A DNA stretch of 64,000 bases, taken from Lepisosteus oculatus. Its lineage: Eukaryota; Chordata; Actinopteri; Semionotiformes; Lepisosteidae. Position 1 is the stretch's first letter. Each line of letters starts with the position of its first letter. Positions 60,738 to 64,000 of the stretch are shown here, piece by piece. The translations under genes were made by a program, and so were the position numbers. The stretch spans positions 21,647,148-21,711,147 of the forward strand of contig NC_090706.1 of the NCBI RefSeq assembly GCF_040954835.1, in the 5' to 3' direction. The notes under the pieces are model-generated. The model did no database searches, had not been told where the DNA came from, and was given only the letters and a program-made list of their open reading frames with translations.

Positions 60738-62250
60738 TTCATAATATTAACATTGATATTAACAATAGTTAAAAAATATTACTTTAATTACATGTAAGGT
60801 TGTGGAAATGATAGTCAGACCTAAATTAGAGGATTATTTCAATGGTAATGAACAAACTCTAGTAATGAATGCAGTGGATTGTATAATGTGGTATTTGTAT
60901 ATTTTCAGAATGTTTTGATAAAGGTCCACATAAAAGATAGCTGCATGTATTTTGATAGCCCATGCCCATGCCCCAGCCCATGAGAACTCCATCCCTGCAG
61001 TAGGCTCGATTATTCTGTTCTAGGGGGAGCTCGTGTACTGTTAAAAATGGATTCAGCTCTAACCTGATTTTCAGTAATCCCTTATCTCCCTCTGTCTCGT
61101 TTGTGAAACTCTCAAAACTCCTCCCTGGAATTTGCTGTTAGGCCCTCGTAATTGCTAATTTTCACAGTATTTCACAGTTTCTCCTTCCACTCACCTCAGA
61201 TGGTCTTTCCTTTTTTGTGGCGTTGGTTTGTTTCTTTTTTTACAATGATTTTGCAGTACAGGGACTCCTATTACAGCACCAGGAAAGACTTAGTGTATCT
61301 TATTGAATCGCTTGTTCTGTTCTGCAACTCCTGCTGATCCAGTTAGTCTCTGGAAGGCAGCCAAGCCTGTCACACTTCTAAAGGATGACATCACTCTTTT
61401 ATGTAATGTTGATTATTTTTACAGAGGATGCCCAGTGAACATGCCACACAAGACATCAAGGTTTTTATTGTTGTATCATTACAACATTACTTTACAATGT
61501 ATGCATTTAGTGTTGTGCTTTTACAACATGCCATGAGTAGCATGGTTGTCTCTGGTTTACTTGCTTTCCTGTATATCAAATACACACTCCAGATCAGTGG
61601 CAATGTTGGGATACAAGGTCATAATTGGAAAATACAATCAATTTCATTTAAGATGTTGGACAGAAAACACCTCTGTACAGAGTTGTAAGGTTCTGGAATA
61701 CAGTACCCAGCCTAGTTGCTTCACTTGGCTTCTAAGCAAACACAATGAGCCAAATGTTCTTTTGTATTCTCTTGTCTCTACAGACTGGACTTTTAAAGAT
61801 AAGGTCATTTAATATTCAGCTAGTTTTCCAGTTTGGTGTCACTGTTTTAATTATTTTGCTATACACAGTGTATGGGGAAAAAAGTTGCCACTGTAATTTA
61901 TGGTGTCAATTCAGTTGTTGTTCTTTATGTGTAAAGTTATCAATTTCAAGTTTTTGAAAAAGGATGACTTCTATAAATGTGTCTTGTTCCCTCTTCATCA
62001 TTTCATTTTGGAATTTTCATCACAATAATCTGTCACCCAGATATTTTTTATTATCCAGGTACTCTGGCAGAGAATAATGCAGACACTTGAATGTGTAGCA
62101 TGTTTTCTGAGACAGTGTATCTGTCAATGCCTAACCTTACTGACAATAAATGCTTTAATGCAATGAGGTGTGATAGTGTCAGATGTAATAGGAAGCTGCC
62201 TGAGCACCGGCAGAATGCTTGTTGTTTTCTGTGCTGGTGTGTAGTCATCT
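60738..62250. other. Presumed TECR intron, nothing recognised
   Basis: AT-rich non-coding sequence. The right end may belong to the LTR of the gypsy element whose boundary I could not fix. Confidence 0.35.
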
Positions 62251-62427
62251 GCCAATGTCTGTTCTCTAGTAAACGTGAGAATCCTTTCGTGGATCCAAGT
62301 AAATGAACCCCGTCTGCAGGCACATGGGGATCTTTAAAGCGCAGCCTTGATTAGCCTCCGGTGTGATATCTGCACATTCCCACACGCTGTGGAGTGGGGA
62401 GTGCAGTTGGAGGTGTGGTGTGTCACA
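62251..62427 (-). repeat. Gypsy C 3' LTR, beginning
   Basis: On the minus strand a purine-rich tract (aagctgagggggagggta, 62428-62445) is followed by TGTGACACACCAC. That is the expected layout of polypurine tract and LTR start. The far end of the LTR is not resolved; the left coordinate is a placeholder. Confidence 0.5.
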
Positions 62428-64000
62428 TACCCTCCCCCTCAGCTTGGAGAGAATCTCCTAAGCATCCTATTGATGTTGTCGGGAGAGGACATCCGCATTT
62501 TGGTGGGCAATCCCCGCCCGGTGTTACCACAAAACGATAAGGTTGTAGGGCGAGGAACCACCTGGTCACCTGGGCATTTTTCTCCTTATTAGATTTCATC
62601 CAGGTGAGGGGTGCATGATCCGTTATGAGGTGAATTCCATGCCCAACGGGTAATACCTCAACATTTCAATTGCCCACTTAACTGCCAGATACTCCTCCAC
62701 AACTGCATACTTTTGCTCCCGGGGCAGTAGCTTCCTGCTCAAGTATATGACGGGATGTTCTTCACCATTAAATTCTTGCGATATGACTGCCCCTATGCCG
62801 TTTTCAACCTCTGTTGAAAGTTCGGGACCCTTAGGACTGGATCCTGGCATAAAGTGACTTTGAGGTTCCTGGGTCCAGCGCACAGTCTGGGGAGCTTTTG
62901 GGCGCGTGAAATCCGTCGGGTGCAGCCCTCTCGGCAAGGCTGGGAATAAACCGCCTGTAATAATTTAACAGCCCCAAGAACACCTTGATCTGGGTTTTTG
63001 TTTTTGGTACTGGCCAGTCTTGGATGGCCTCGTTCTTATCTAACTGAGGCCAGATTTTTCTCTCTTCCACAATGTACCTGAGGTATCTGGTGGATGCGAA
63101 CCCGAACCAGCTTTTCTTCGGGTTAATATGCAGACCTGCCTCCTTCAGTGAAGAGAGGACAGCCTAGCAATGTTCCATGTGTCCGGGCCAAGTTTCACTA
63201 AAAATTGCGAAGTCATCCAGGTAGGGGGCCGCATAATGGAGATTTGGTCTCAGAAGCCAGTCCATCAGGCGTTAATGGTGGCGAGGGCTCCATGGAGTCC
63301 GAAGGGTAGGACCTTGTATTGGAAAAGCCCCAGAGGAGTTGGAAAAAGCAGTCTTTGGCTCTGTCAGGTTCAAAAGGGGGATTTGGCAATATCCTTTCCT
63401 ATGGTCTAGGGTGGTGATGAATTTGGCCTTCCCCAGCTTCTCCAGGAGCTCATCTATCCGGTGCATTGTGTAGGCATCAAAACGGGAGATGTCATTTAGT
63501 TTCCTGAAGTTGTTGCAGAAGCGCCAGGAGCCGTCAGGTTTCAGGATGAACACAGTGGGGCTGGACCAGGGGCTGTGGCTTTCCTCGATGATGTCCAGCT
63601 CCAACATCCTCTGGACTTCCTTTAGGATCTCCTCATGCTTCGCTTCGGGTACCCGGTAAGGGGGAACCCGTGCAACAACTCCAGGGGGTGTCTCCACGTG
63701 ATGCTGTACCAAGCACGTCCGCCCCGGCAGATCTGAAAAGAGGTGACGGTTCCGGTGCAGAGCGTCTGGGCTTCCTTGACCTGGTTGTGGGGGGGGAGAG
63801 GTTTGGAGAGAGGGAAATTAGGTCCACGGAGGAAGAGGGAGTGTCGCTGGACAGTAATGCAGGGATGGCCACTTCCGACGGGGGTTCTCTCCAAGGTTTC
63901 AGGGTGTTTACGTGATATATTTTTTCCTTTTTCCAGTGGTTTGGATAGTATACATTGTAGGCGACTACCCCGGTCCGTTCGCGGATTTCGTAGGGTCCCT
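62428..64000 (-). mobile_element. Ty3/gypsy retrotransposon C with integrase upstream of RT (Gmr1-like), partial
   Basis: The minus strand reads from the right edge. An integrase C-terminal GPY/F-like module (DPYEIRERTGVVAY, IYHVNTLKPW) lies at about 64000-63880, followed by a linker with LPGRTCLVQHHV. RT follows at about 63680-63300 (YRVPEAKHEEIL, EESHSPWSSPTVFILKPDG, KFITTLDHRKGY). The RT-RNase H connection is FLGLLNYYRRFIPSLA near 63.0 kb. RNase H has VISQEFNGEEHPVIYLSRKLLPREQKYAVVEE in pieces, TDHAPLTWM and a NADVLSR-like end near 62.5 kb. A polypurine tract and LTR come straight after. Frameshifts, stops and a missing middle of RT make it inactive. It continues beyond 64000. Confidence 0.85.

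Overview
This window looks like nuclear DNA of a ray-finned fish. It holds three vertebrate genes with canonical GT-AG introns, set in a dense layer of fish-type transposable elements: L2, Rex1, L1 and I/Nimb-like LINEs, Tc1, hAT, Ty3/gypsy, 5S-rRNA-derived SINEs and tRNA-like SINEs. The 5S SINE family and a repeat at 59.7 kb are sequences I associate with non-teleosts (gar, bowfin, sturgeon type). That assignment is from memory and is weak.

Gene layout, left to right. The minus-strand GIPC1 gene has coding exons at 10771-11055, 6670-6855, 5955-6135 and 976-1088. Its last coding exons lie beyond the left edge, and its likely 5' UTR and promoter lie near 11.06-11.17 kb and 15.07-15.8 kb. The minus-strand DNAJB1 gene is complete (48068 down to 44457, three coding exons, 337 aa), with a TATA box and a perfect heat-shock element just upstream. 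The plus-strand TECR gene is represented only by its promoter and five-codon first coding exon (55410-55424); the rest of the window to 64000 would be intron 1. Order and orientation (GIPC1 minus, DNAJB1 minus, TECR plus) match human 19p13.12, as I recall it.

The intergenic block at 16-41 kb is a transposon graveyard with several readable nested insertions: a ~1.4 kb solo LTR inside a 5S SINE, a Rex1 LINE inside an L1, a tRNA-like SINE inside an L2 fragment, and a gypsy LTR inside a hAT transposase. A second copy of the solo-LTR family sits at 28.3-29.5 kb. A deleted gypsy element lies at 35-37.9 kb. The right edge (62.4-64 kb) holds a gypsy element with integrase upstream of reverse transcriptase (Gmr1-like order).

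The most interesting regulatory point is a second HSE inside DNAJB1 intron 1 (46421-46435), identical over 14 bases to the main promoter HSE and next to a CCAAT box. It suggests a second heat-inducible start. I found no wholly new gene system. The novelty here lies in the repeat families, their nesting and the promoter architecture.
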